DNA from: Fusobacterium varium
GTDB lineage: Bacteria > Fusobacteriota > Fusobacteriia > Fusobacteriales > Fusobacteriaceae
DNA: 64,000 nucleotides
Assembly: GCA_002356455.1 (NCBI GenBank)
Contig: AP017968.1
Location: 2,728,001-2,792,000 of the forward strand
Direction of reading: 5' to 3'
Shown piece after piece: positions 14,852-23,309 of the stretch. Positions within the stretch are counted from its first letter, which is position 1. The number at the start of each line of letters is the position of its first letter. The notes beneath the pieces were generated by a model. That model did not search any database, was not told where the DNA came from, and worked only from the letters and a program-made list of their open reading frames with translations. The position numbers and the translations under genes are program-made.

Positions 14852-16243
14852 ATGGAAAACCAAGCAAAAAAGGTTTCATCTGGTCAGGCTATGCTTATTC
14901 TTGTTGTTTCGATACTTGTTATCATACTAGGAATAAAAGTAGTTAAGGCACCTACTGCTATTATTTTATTATTTGGAGGAGTTATCACTGTTATAATTTC
15001 TACTATCTTTGGAATTGAATATTCTAATATTCAAAGTGATATAGTGAAAACTATAACTACTATGGCCGTTCCTATCCTTATTGTTCTATCTGTTGGAGTT
15101 TTAGTTGGAGCATGGATGATTTCTGGAACTGTTCCTCTTATGATATACTATGGGATGAAAGTTCTTAGTCCAAGTCTTTTCTTGGTAATGGTATGTATAA
15201 TTTGTACATTAATGTCAGTTATGGCTGGAACATCTTGGGGAACAATAAGTACCGTTGGTATTGCATTTATGGGAGTTGCTGTTGGATTGGGAATATCTTT
15301 ACCTTTAACAGCTGGAGCTGTTGTTAGTGGAGCTATCTTTGGAGATAAACTTTCACCTTTGTCTGATTCTACTGTACTTTCAGCAGCAGTTTGTGAAGTT
15401 AATCTTTTAGAGGCAATAAAGCATTCTTTTAAAACAACTTTACCTGCATTTATAGTAGCATTGATAATGTATTTTGTGATTGGTCTTCAATATAAAGATG
15501 GAGTTATTGGTGGAGAAAGTTATGATCTTATTATGGGAACTCTTGAAAAAACATTTACATTAAATCCCTTGTTACTAATTCCACCAGTATTGGTTTTAGT
15601 CCTTATTATCATGAAAAAACCTACATTACCAGTATTTACTATTGGAATTATTGCTGGTGGTATTTTAGCTATGATATTCCAAGGTTCTTCATTAAATCAG
15701 GTAGCAGGAGCTCTTTCTAATGGATATACTGCTAAAACTGGTGTGGCTATTGTTGATAAAATGCTTGTTAGAGGTGGACTGAACAGTATGCTTAGTACAG
15801 TTGCTCTTCTTATAGCTTCAGCTATATTTGGTGCTCCATTGAGAACAGCAGGAGTTGTTGATATTCTGCTTGAAAAAATAACTAACATAGCTAAAACTGG
15901 TAAATCAATGATGGTTGGAGTATTTGTTTTACACTCACTATTCTTTACAATAACTGGAAGTTACTATGTAACTTATTCAGTTCTTGGACAAATGGTAAGA
16001 GGTTTATTTGATTCTTATGGATTAAAAAGAAAAAATTTAGCCAGAATACTTTTAGATACAGGTACTGGATTTGCTCCAATTGTTCCATGGAGTGTTACAG
16101 GAGTGTTTGTTGCAACTACTCTTGGAGTGAAAACAATGGATTTTATTTTATATGCTCCAGTTACTTATTTAAGTATAATAATTTCTTTCATCTATGTAAT
16201 TACAGGATTCACTATTGAAAAAGTTGATGGAAATAAACAATAA
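14852..16243 (+). CDS. NhaC family Na+/H+ antiporter-type carrier
   Basis: A 463-residue membrane protein with roughly 11-12 segments. Family marks are MAGTSWGTISTVGIAFMGVA, VSGAIFGDKLSPLSDSTVLSAA (the NhaC DSTVL region) and a C-terminal GTGFAPIVPWSVTGVF. NhaC members exchange Na+ for H+, and some couple to organic substrates such as malate/lactate; pairing with a peptidase here suggests uptake of a peptide or acylated amino acid, which is only inference. ATG 14852 follows GGGGGG. The M20 gene begins 117 bases later with no clear terminator between. Confidence 0.85.
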   Translation: MENQAKKVSSGQAMLILVVSILVIILGIKVVKAPTAIILLFGGVITVIISTIFGIEYSNIQSDIVKTITTMAVPILIVLSVGVLVGAWMISGTVPLMIYYGMKVLSPSLFLVMVCIICTLMSVMAGTSWGTISTVGIAFMGVAVGLGISLPLTAGAVVSGAIFGDKLSPLSDSTVLSAAVCEVNLLEAIKHSFKTTLPAFIVALIMYFVIGLQYKDGVIGGESYDLIMGTLEKTFTLNPLLLIPPVLVLVLIIMKKPTLPVFTIGIIAGGILAMIFQGSSLNQVAGALSNGYTAKTGVAIVDKMLVRGGLNSMLSTVALLIASAIFGAPLRTAGVVDILLEKITNIAKTGKSMMVGVFVLHSLFFTITGSYYVTYSVLGQMVRGLFDSYGLKRKNLARILLDTGTGFAPIVPWSVTGVFVATTLGVKTMDFILYAPVTYLSIIISFIYVITGFTIEKVDGNKQ

Positions 16244-16360
16244 AAAATTAATTTTAAGACAGAGAAATAACAGACAGGGGAAAAGCATCAGTGCTTAAAA
16301 AATAAAAAGAATAAAACTTAAAACTAAACCTAAAAAATAAACTATATTGGGGGTTAATAT

Positions 16361-17506
16361 ATGATAAATGAAAATTTGATCAAAGAGTATTGGTATGATA
16401 TGATAAAAATCAGAAGCATTACTGGAGAAGAAGCAAAGCTTGCTGAATATGTTTCTGAAAAATTAAAAGAATTTGGTCTTGAACCTAAAATGAGTTATTA
16501 TGAAGGGGATGAAGAAAAACAAAGCCCTTCTGTATATGCTGTTTTAGATAGTGGAAAACCTGGTCCTAGACTTATGCTTATTGGTCATATAGATACAGTA
16601 AAAGTAGCAAATGGATGGAATACTGATCCTTTTACTCCTACTGAAGATGGAGATAGAACATATGGTCTTGGTGCTATGGATATGAAAGGTGGACTTGCCG
16701 CTATTCTTGCCACTACAAAATACTATTCAGAAAATAAAGATAAATTTACAGGAGAACTTGTTCTTGCTTTTGTATCAGATGAAGAAAATCTTTCTAAAGG
16801 AACTTATCAATTAGTTAATGAAGGATTAAGTGCTGATATGGCTATAATGGCTGAATGCAGGTTTGACAATATGGCTATTGGTTTTAGAGGAAGATACAGC
16901 ATTGAAGTTACTGTATCTGGAAAGGCTGCTCATGCAAGTCATTACCCAAATGTTGGGGAAAATGCTCTTATATATGGAAGTAAATTAGCTATAGCTATTG
17001 AAGAGCTTCCTACTATAATCCATCCCACTTTAGGTGGTGGAACTTGGGTAGTAAGAAGTATTGAAGGCGGAGTAAAAAATGCTTTAATAGTTCCTGAAAA
17101 ATGTGAACTATTTATAGATAGATATACTGTACCTGGAGAAACTTATGAAGTTTGTGAAAAGCAAATTTTGGAAGCTGCTGAAAAATTAGGATTATCTGGT
17201 AAAGTGGATGTTAGACTAAAGCCTAGAAAATCAGCATATATGGAACCATTTGCACTGGAAGAAGCTCATACATTAGTCCAAACTGTAAAAGAAACATTTA
17301 AAGAAGTTACTGGTGATGAAATCAGAATTGAATTTGATAAATCAGTTTGTGATTCAAATATATTAGCTAACTCACTAAACATTCCTACAGTAACTTTTGG
17401 ACCTTCTGGAGGAAATATGCATGGTGCAAATGAGTATGGACATCTTAATCAAGTACTTGCTGCCACAGAAATTTATATAAAAACTGTTTCAAAGCTTTCA
17501 AAATAA
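16361..17506 (+). CDS. M20 family metallopeptidase/deacylase (ArgE/DapE-like)
   Basis: A 381-residue zinc hydrolase. Metal ligands are seen as His76 in MLIGHIDTV, Asp107 in GAMDMKGG and the Glu141-Glu142 pair in SDEEN, with a C-terminal His in NEYGHLN. An insertion with GKAAHASHYPN is the dimerisation lid. The family removes acyl groups from amino acids or cleaves small peptides; the substrate cannot be told. It follows the NhaC-like carrier and ends at a strong terminator, so carrier and hydrolase probably act on the same imported compound under GntR control. Confidence 0.85.
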   Translation: MINENLIKEYWYDMIKIRSITGEEAKLAEYVSEKLKEFGLEPKMSYYEGDEEKQSPSVYAVLDSGKPGPRLMLIGHIDTVKVANGWNTDPFTPTEDGDRTYGLGAMDMKGGLAAILATTKYYSENKDKFTGELVLAFVSDEENLSKGTYQLVNEGLSADMAIMAECRFDNMAIGFRGRYSIEVTVSGKAAHASHYPNVGENALIYGSKLAIAIEELPTIIHPTLGGGTWVVRSIEGGVKNALIVPEKCELFIDRYTVPGETYEVCEKQILEAAEKLGLSGKVDVRLKPRKSAYMEPFALEEAHTLVQTVKETFKEVTGDEIRIEFDKSVCDSNILANSLNIPTVTFGPSGGNMHGANEYGHLNQVLAATEIYIKTVSKLSK

Positions 17507-17530
17507 TCATTAAGTATCCTTAAAATTATA

Positions 17531-17562
17531 AAAAAGAGAATGCTAAACCATTCTCTTTTTTA
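17531..17562. terminator. Bidirectional terminator
   Basis: Perfect 12-base arms (AAAAAGAGAATG at 17531-17542, complement at 17549-17560), loop of 6, T-tracts both ways; between convergent genes. Confidence 0.9.
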
Positions 17563-17572
17563 TATTATAACA

Positions 17573-17965
17573 TTATTTTTTTGTCGTGAATCTTCTATCT
17601 ACTAAAGTGTATTTATATGGGTTAAAAGCTATTTTAGCCAATTTAAAATTTTGTATCCCTACTGGTATTCCTATTATTGTAATGCATTGTAATATTCCAG
17701 CTATAATATGTGATATAGCCAGCCATATTCCTAAAAATATTATCCAGAAAAATGCTGATATTGGTCTTGGTGGCTCTCCATATTCAGTTTTTAATACTAC
17801 ATCTTTTCCAAAGGGCGTAAGACATGAAGCTGCCATTTCAAAACATCCTCTTGCAAATGGTATTGTAACTATCAGTATTGTACTTATTATGCCAGCCACA
17901 AACCATTCAAAAGCCAGAACCAGCCCTCCTAAAAATAACCATATAATATTTAATAATAAACTCAT
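17573..17965 (-). CDS. YccF domain-containing inner membrane protein
   Basis: A 130-residue protein with two copies of the YccF pattern: IIWLFLGGLVLAFEWFVAGIISTILIVTIPFARGCFEMA and, later, FFWIIFLGIWLAISHIIAGILQCITIIGIPVGIQNFKLAK. These make three to four membrane segments. The family is widespread and of unknown function. GAGGAGG precedes ATG 17965. It stands 35 bases after the TtcA-like pair on the same strand, so it may share their transcript. Confidence 0.85.
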   Translation of the reverse strand: MSLLLNIIWLFLGGLVLAFEWFVAGIISTILIVTIPFARGCFEMAASCLTPFGKDVVLKTEYGEPPRPISAFFWIIFLGIWLAISHIIAGILQCITIIGIPVGIQNFKLAKIAFNPYKYTLVDRRFTTKK

Positions 17966-18000
17966 AATTCCTCCTCAGTATTTCAATTGATGTATAAACT

Positions 18001-18759
18001 TTAATTTAATAATTCTTTAATACTATTAAAAATAACACTTCTTACATCTTTATTTTCTAAAGATATCTCTTTTATAAGATTTTTTACTCTCAATCTTCTT
18101 GAATTTTCACTTATTTCGTATGGGCAATCAGATTTTACCACAGGAAGTTCCAGTTTGTTTACATATCTTATTATATCTTTTTCTTCAACAAACGCAAGTG
18201 GTCTTATTACAGTAACTCCATATTCTTCTGAAAGATAACAAGGTTTCATCATTTTCATATTTCCTTGGTAAAAAACATTCATAAGAAACGTTTCTATTAT
18301 ATCATCTTTATGATGTCCTAACGCCAATTTATTTATTCCTTGCTCTTTCATCATTCTGTAAAGAATCCCTCTTCTTATTCTTCCACATAGAAAACATGGA
18401 TTTTTCACTTCTTTTTCTCCAAAAAGCATATCACTTAAATTTGTATGCTCTACTTGAAGTTCTAACCCTAATTTTTCACAATATTTTTCTATTACTTCAA
18501 AAGAAGATTTATCAGTATTAGGATGTATATGAATAGGAATAATTTCAAAATCTAAATTAGCTATCTTCTTTATTCTTACTAGAGCATTTAAAGTTGTTAA
18601 GCTATCCTTTCCTCCTGATACCCCTACTGCTATTCTGTCTCCTGCTTCTATCATATTATATTTATGCATTGCACGTCCTACTGGACTCCATATAGTCTTA
18701 CTGAAATTCTTATTTTCTATAAAATTTAATATTTTATTATTTTTTACTATTTCTTCCAT
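18001..18759 (-). CDS. TtcA-like tRNA 2-thiolation ATPase (PP-loop), copy 2
   Basis: A 252-residue PP-loop ATPase. GVSGGKDS (43-50) is the ATP pyrophosphatase loop; PCFLCGRIRRGILY gives the CxxC pair, and KSDCPYE the third Cys that in TtcA holds a [4Fe-4S] cluster used in 2-thiocytidine formation at tRNA position 32. GHHKDDIIETFLMNVFY is the conserved second motif. ATG 18759 overlaps the end of the preceding paralog (18762), so the two are translated in one operon. Which copy thiolates C32 and what the other does is open. Confidence 0.85.
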   Translation of the reverse strand: MEEIVKNNKILNFIENKNFSKTIWSPVGRAMHKYNMIEAGDRIAVGVSGGKDSLTTLNALVRIKKIANLDFEIIPIHIHPNTDKSSFEVIEKYCEKLGLELQVEHTNLSDMLFGEKEVKNPCFLCGRIRRGILYRMMKEQGINKLALGHHKDDIIETFLMNVFYQGNMKMMKPCYLSEEYGVTVIRPLAFVEEKDIIRYVNKLELPVVKSDCPYEISENSRRLRVKNLIKEISLENKDVRSVIFNSIKELLN

Positions 18760-18761
18760 TA

Positions 18762-19565
18762 TTATTCCTCTGCTTTATTAGTATCACTTTTGTTTCCTCT
18801 TGTATATCCTATAACATAATCAAGGTTTATGTTTTTCATAGAATTAAATATACTTTGTTTTACATTAGGATTTTTTTCTTCTAATTTACCTAAAAGATTT
18901 TTTATCTCTTTTCTCTTTGAGTCTGTTTTTCCAGACTCAACAGGACATCCACATCCCATAGCTTCTATCCCATTTTTTTGAGTATACGATATTATATCTT
19001 TTTCTTTTATATATACCATAGGCCTTATAAGTTCCATTTTTCCGCTTGTTGATTTTACTTTTGGTATCATTGTTTTTATGGTTCCAGCATAAAACATATT
19101 TATCATAGTAGTTTCAACTACATCATCAAAATGATGTCCTAGAGCGAGTTTATTATATCCAAGTTCCTCCACTCTATTGTAAAGTACTCCTCTTCTCATC
19201 TTAGCACATAGAAAACATGGGCTTTCTGGATCTTCTTTAAATGCAATTTCCCATACATTAGCTTCAAAAATTTCACATGGTATTTCTAATTCTTCAAGAT
19301 TAGATTTAAATTTTTCCATATCCATAGATTCAAAACCTGGATTCATAGAAATAAAAGCCACTTCAAAATTTTTACTCCTATCCTTTTTCATTTCTTGAAA
19401 TAATTTACATAAAAGAAGACTATCTTTTCCTCCTGATACCCCTACTGCTATTCTATCTCCATCTTCTATAAGATTAAAGTCTTTCACGGCTTTTACGAAC
19501 TTGGTCCATATTTTCTTTCTATATGCAGTTCTTAAACTCTCTAAAGCTATTTCTCCTTTTTTCAT
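18762..19565 (-). CDS. ttcA: TtcA-like tRNA 2-thiolation ATPase (PP-loop), copy 1
   Basis: A 267-residue paralog of the next gene with IAVGVSGGKDSLLL, PCFLCAKMRRGVLYNR, ALGHHFDDVVETTMINMFYAG and a Cys-rich GCGCPVES at the third cluster position. It is expected to activate a tRNA base with ATP and insert sulfur by way of a [4Fe-4S] cluster. The ATG at 19565 is chosen since AAAGGAGG lies 6 bases ahead; a longer frame to 19640 lacks a ribosome site. The gene is divergent from a Cys-rich small protein at 19667. Confidence 0.87.
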   Translation of the reverse strand: MKKGEIALESLRTAYRKKIWTKFVKAVKDFNLIEDGDRIAVGVSGGKDSLLLCKLFQEMKKDRSKNFEVAFISMNPGFESMDMEKFKSNLEELEIPCEIFEANVWEIAFKEDPESPCFLCAKMRRGVLYNRVEELGYNKLALGHHFDDVVETTMINMFYAGTIKTMIPKVKSTSGKMELIRPMVYIKEKDIISYTQKNGIEAMGCGCPVESGKTDSKRKEIKNLLGKLEEKNPNVKQSIFNSMKNINLDYVIGYTRGNKSDTNKAEE

Positions 19566-19666
19566 CTGTTCCTCCTTTTGCGATATGATATTATAATATT
19601 TTTTCCTATTTCTGTCTAGGATATGATATAATTTATTCAAACATATTTTATACGAAAGGAAAAATC

Positions 19667-19978
19667 ATGACTGATATTGAAATAAAACTTATAAAATTTC
19701 TTCTTACTTCATCTGTCTACAGTGACAATGCTGTGATGAAAAATTTAGGAATAAATGAAGAAGAGCTTGCAGCTGCTTATAATTCTCTTGAAAAAAATGG
19801 ATACCTAGAATCATACAAGGAATATGAATCTAGAAATCCTAAAACAGGATGTTCTTCTAACTGCTGTAGCAATGGAAACTGCAGCAACTGTAATAAGTGC
19901 AGTATAAATACTACTCTTGATACATCAAAAGTAAAAGTAATTACAGTTAAAGCTATTCTAGAATTTGACAACAATTAA
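19667..19978 (+). CDS. Small winged-helix protein with Cys-rich insert, unknown function
   Basis: A 103-residue protein. Residues 1-48 look like a helix-turn-helix/winged-helix start (IKFLLTSSVYSDNAVMKNLG, then EEELAAAYNSLEKNGYL). Residues 57-79 hold six Cys in TGCSSNCCSNGNCSNCNKCS, a likely metal or cluster site. The last part, SKVKVITVKAILEFD, looks like a beta strand pair. I do not recognise the family. It is transcribed divergently from the TtcA pair and ends 17 bases before the IS1182-like element. An iron- or sulfur-sensing regulator is a guess. Confidence 0.7.
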   Translation: MTDIEIKLIKFLLTSSVYSDNAVMKNLGINEEELAAAYNSLEKNGYLESYKEYESRNPKTGCSSNCCSNGNCSNCNKCSINTTLDTSKVKVITVKAILEFDNN

Positions 19979-20032
19979 TTTGGAGTTAAGAAAATAAAGG
20001 GGCTGTTGCAAATTTAAAACAGCCCAATTATC

Positions 20033-20072
20033 AAAAAAGCTGACTTGAAGTTTTCTTCTTGTCAGCTTTTTC
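20033..20072 (+). terminator. Terminator inside the left end of the insertion sequence
   Basis: AAAAAAGCTGAC (20033-20044) pairs with GTCAGCTTTTT (20061-20071), T-tract following. It would stop transcripts entering from outside before they reach the transposase gene at 20136. Confidence 0.8.
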
Positions 20073-20135
20073 TTTTTAAATAAAAAAAGGTATAAAATAC
20101 TAAAAATTTTTTCAAATTTCTAATATAATATACCT

Positions 20136-21614
20136 ATGCAAAAACCAACTAATAATAACATTTTTTTTCAATTAAATCAACCTAAACTTTTTAATTTTTT
20201 ACAATATGAAATTTCTGATGATGATCCTGTAAGAAAACTTAGCTCAATATTGGAGGGATTAGATTTTAGTAGTTTAATGCAAGCATTTTCTTACAAAACA
20301 AAGGTACATCCTATCAGAATGTTTTCTATCATTGTTTATGCCTATTCGCGCAATTTAACTTCTACTAGAGATATAGAAATGGCTTGCCATGAAAATATTA
20401 AATTTAGGTTTCTTTTACAAGATTCTAAAATTCCTGATCACTCTACTATTTCTAGATTCTTAGTAAAAACTGAAGATATTCTTCCAGATCTATTTGAACA
20501 ATTCGTTGAAAAAATTTTTGAAATGGAAAATATTTCCACTGAAACAATATATATTGATGGCACTAAAATTGAAGCATATGCTAATAAATATACATTTGTT
20601 TGGAAAAAATCTATTGAGAAATACAGAGATAGATTAGATAAAAAAATTCTTGAACTAATTTCAAATTTTAATGATGATTTCAACTTACAATATGACAACT
20701 TCCTTGAAATATATTCATATCTTTCTAATTTGAATTTTCAAATAGTCAAAGGTAGAGGAAAGAGAAAATCTAAAGAGCAAAAGTATTTAGAATTATGCGC
20801 AGAATACTTAGAAAAGTATCAAAAATATTCTAATCATTTTAAAAATCTTAATGGTAGAAATAGCTATTCAAAAACTGATATAGATGCTACTTTTATGAGA
20901 ATGAAAGATGACCATATGAGAAATGGTCAATTAAAACCTGGATATAATCTACAAATAGGAGTGATTAGTGAATATATTTCTTCATATGAAATTTTTTCTA
21001 ACTCTTCTGATTCTAAAACTTTGATTCCATTTTTAGAGAAAATTTCATCTCAAAATTTAGAAATTAAAAATATTGTAGCTGATGCAGGATATGAAAGTAT
21101 TTCAAATTATGAATATTTGGAAAAAATGGACTATACTTCATATATAAAACCAATATATTTTGAAAAATCTAAAATCAGAAAGTTTAAAAATGATTTAAAC
21201 GGAGTAGAAAATTTAATATATAATAATTCTGAAAATAAGCTATTTAGAAAAGATGGATTAGAATTAGAATTTCTATACTCTAACAAAAATAATACAGTTC
21301 AATATTTTTGGAATCCTGAAACTAACAAAAAAATTAAGTACAATGCGAGATTTAGAATTTTATCAAATAAATCAAAAGAGAATGTATCAAGCAATTATGG
21401 AAAACAATTAAGAATGAACAGAAGTATTCAAGTAGAAGGTGCTTTTGCAGTTTTGAAAGAAGATATGAAATTGCGAAAATTAAAAGTTCGAAGTAAAAAA
21501 AGTGTTTTAAGAGAAATATGTTTGTTTTGTATCGCTTACAACTTCAACAGATATCTAAGCAGAAATATAAATAATCGCTTAGGAACAACACTTCACTCAT
21601 TAAAAGTAGCTTAG
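20136..21614 (+). CDS. IS1182 family transposase
   Basis: A 492-residue DDE transposase. The N-terminal part carries the family signature: FFQLNQPKLF, DPVRKLSSILEGLDFSSL, HPIRMFSIIVYAYSRN and DHSTISRFL. The catalytic part has ETIYIDGTKIEAYANKYTFVW (first Asp), NIVADAGYESISNYEYLEK (second Asp) and the C-terminal QVEGAFAVLKEDMKLRKLKVR (Glu). Length is normal and no frame break is seen, so it may be active. It is inside perfect terminal repeats. Confidence 0.92.
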   Translation: MQKPTNNNIFFQLNQPKLFNFLQYEISDDDPVRKLSSILEGLDFSSLMQAFSYKTKVHPIRMFSIIVYAYSRNLTSTRDIEMACHENIKFRFLLQDSKIPDHSTISRFLVKTEDILPDLFEQFVEKIFEMENISTETIYIDGTKIEAYANKYTFVWKKSIEKYRDRLDKKILELISNFNDDFNLQYDNFLEIYSYLSNLNFQIVKGRGKRKSKEQKYLELCAEYLEKYQKYSNHFKNLNGRNSYSKTDIDATFMRMKDDHMRNGQLKPGYNLQIGVISEYISSYEIFSNSSDSKTLIPFLEKISSQNLEIKNIVADAGYESISNYEYLEKMDYTSYIKPIYFEKSKIRKFKNDLNGVENLIYNNSENKLFRKDGLELEFLYSNKNNTVQYFWNPETNKKIKYNARFRILSNKSKENVSSNYGKQLRMNRSIQVEGAFAVLKEDMKLRKLKVRSKKSVLREICLFCIAYNFNRYLSRNINNRLGTTLHSLKVA

Positions 21615-21775
21615 ATAAATAAAAAATCATCTACTTCTTTTTTTGATACTTAAAAATAAATATAAAAATATAAATTAGCAGAAATCTATAAAATAGATTT
21701 CTATTTTTTTATAAAAAATAAGAGAAGCTGCACAAATTAGTTTATCAATCACTAATTTGCAACAGCCCCTTTACT

Positions 21776-22705
21776 TTATTTTTTATCTTTTTCTTTAAAT
21801 TCTCCAAATAAAGTACTAAATGTAGTTAAATTTTGAAGTTCTGATGGAATAATTATCTTAGTAGATTTACCATCTGCTACTTTACTGAATGTATCCATTC
21901 CTTTAATCATAAGTACTTCTTTACTTGCATCTGCTTCTTTTAATAATTTGATTGCTTCTGCTTCTGCCCTTTGCACTGATAGTATAGCCTCTGCCTTACC
22001 TTGTGCTTCTTTAATTGCAACTTCTTTTTGACCTTCTGCTCTTAAGATTGCTGATTGCTTTTCTGCTTCTGCCCTCAATATTTGAGATTCTTTTTCTCCT
22101 TCTGCTACAAGAATAGCTGATTTTTTCTGTCCTTCTGCTCTCAATATAGCTTCTCTTCTTTCTCTCTCAGCTTTCATCTGTCTTTCCATTGCATCTTGAA
22201 TCTCTCTAGGCGGAATTATATTCTTTAATTCCACTCTGTTTATTTTCATTCCCCATGGATCTGTAGCCTCATCAAGAATAGCTCTCATCTCAGTATTAAT
22301 CGTATCTCTTGAAGTTAATGTAGCATCAAGCTCCATGTCTCCTATTATATTTCTAAGAGTAGTAGCAGTAAGATTCTCTATTGCATTCATAGGATTTTCT
22401 ACTCCATATGTATATAATTTAGGATCTGTAATTTGAAAATATATTACAGAGTCTATTTGCATAGTTACATTATCCTTTGTTATAACAGGCTGAGGTTTAA
22501 AATCAATAACCTGCTCTTTTAAAGAAACTCTTTTTGCAACTCTGTCAATGAAAGGAACAAGAAAGTTTATCCCAACATTCCAAGTTTCTTTATATCCTCC
22601 AAGTCTTTCTATAACATAAGCTCTTGATTGAGGTACTATTCTCACATGAAAAGCTATTAATACCACAATAAATACAAATAGTAAAAATACAATAAATGAA
22701 CTCAT
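21776..22705 (-). CDS. qmcA: SPFH/band 7 membrane protein (QmcA/stomatin-like)
   Basis: A 309-residue protein with one N-terminal membrane segment (residues 4-24), a band 7 domain (VPQSRAYVIERLGGYKETWN through MKINRVELKNIIPPREIQDAMERQMKAERERR) and a long Ala/Glu-rich coiled coil from about 175 to 265 with repeats of the AEGQK and AEGEKES type. Members form large ring- or cage-like assemblies in the membrane and help quality control by proteases such as FtsH. No NfeD partner gene is adjacent. The insertion sequence ends right at its stop codon, so its own terminator may have been displaced. Confidence 0.9.
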   Translation of the reverse strand: MSSFIVFLLFVFIVVLIAFHVRIVPQSRAYVIERLGGYKETWNVGINFLVPFIDRVAKRVSLKEQVIDFKPQPVITKDNVTMQIDSVIYFQITDPKLYTYGVENPMNAIENLTATTLRNIIGDMELDATLTSRDTINTEMRAILDEATDPWGMKINRVELKNIIPPREIQDAMERQMKAERERREAILRAEGQKKSAILVAEGEKESQILRAEAEKQSAILRAEGQKEVAIKEAQGKAEAILSVQRAEAEAIKLLKEADASKEVLMIKGMDTFSKVADGKSTKIIIPSELQNLTTFSTLFGEFKEKDKK

Positions 22706-22835
22706 TTTTTTCCTCCTTAGTTAATTAATAATACACTTAAATCATATCATAAAATAGCTTTAAATAAAACAGATAATTTCAAATAAAATTTTCTCAATTC
22801 CTCATTTTATCTTAATTTCTAATTTTTACTATTTA

Positions 22836-22869
22836 AAAAAAGAGGCTGAAAAATTTTCAGCCTCTTTTT
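22836..22869 (-). terminator. Terminator after ybaB
   Basis: Perfect 16-base arms (AAAAAGAGGCTGAAAA at 22836-22851, complement at 22854-22869) with a two-base loop; lies right after the ybaB stop. Confidence 0.9.
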
Positions 22870-22876
22870 ATCTCTA

Positions 22877-23233
22877 TTAGAATAATCCAGGAATATTAAT
22901 TCCTCCAGTTACTTTTCCCATTTCAGCCTCTGCTAATTCATCAGCTTGTCTCATCGCTTCTTTTACAGCTGAAAGAATAAGATCTTCAAGCATTTCTTTA
23001 TCTTCAGCAGCTTCTTTTACTATTTCATCACTTAATTTAACTTCTAATAATTCTTTTTGTCCATTAACTCTTACTGTAACAGCTCCTCCACCAACTGATG
23101 CTATTAATTCTTTTTCTTTAAGCCCTTCTTGAACAACCATCATTTGTTGCTGCATAGATTGAGCTTGCTTTAATATATCCATTTGGTTTGAAGCTCCATT
23201 ACCTGTTCTTCCACCCTTTAATTTTCTTACCAT
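22877..23233 (-). CDS. ybaB: YbaB/EbfC family nucleoid-associated protein
   Basis: A 118-residue DNA-binding protein of normal length. A basic N-terminus (MVRKLKGGRTGNG) precedes the helix ILKQAQSMQQQMMVVQEGLKEKE, the strand SVGGGAVTVRVNGQKELLEVKL and the acidic helices that dimerise. The family bends and compacts DNA and affects expression. Its usual partners dnaX and recR are not here; sppA lies 76 bases upstream on the same strand. AGGAGG precedes ATG 23233. Confidence 0.93.
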   Translation of the reverse strand: MVRKLKGGRTGNGASNQMDILKQAQSMQQQMMVVQEGLKEKELIASVGGGAVTVRVNGQKELLEVKLSDEIVKEAAEDKEMLEDLILSAVKEAMRQADELAEAEMGKVTGGINIPGLF

Positions 23234-23309
23234 TGTTTTTTCCTCCTAAAGTTTTTGTTCTTCACGATTGATTATATCATAATATCTCATATTTTTTCAA
23301 CATATAAGT

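Larger units (their letters stand above)
19995..21773. mobile_element. IS1182-like insertion sequence, complete
   Basis: Terminal inverted repeats of 20 bases, TAAAGGGGCTGTTGCAAATT at 19995-20014 and its exact complement at 21754-21773, enclose one intact transposase gene. The core from GGGG to CCCC spans 19999-21769 (1,771 bp). The outermost TAAA/TTTA may be host target bases; no direct target repeat is visible. Hairpins lie inside both ends. It sits between the Cys-rich gene and qmcA without breaking either. Confidence 0.9.
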
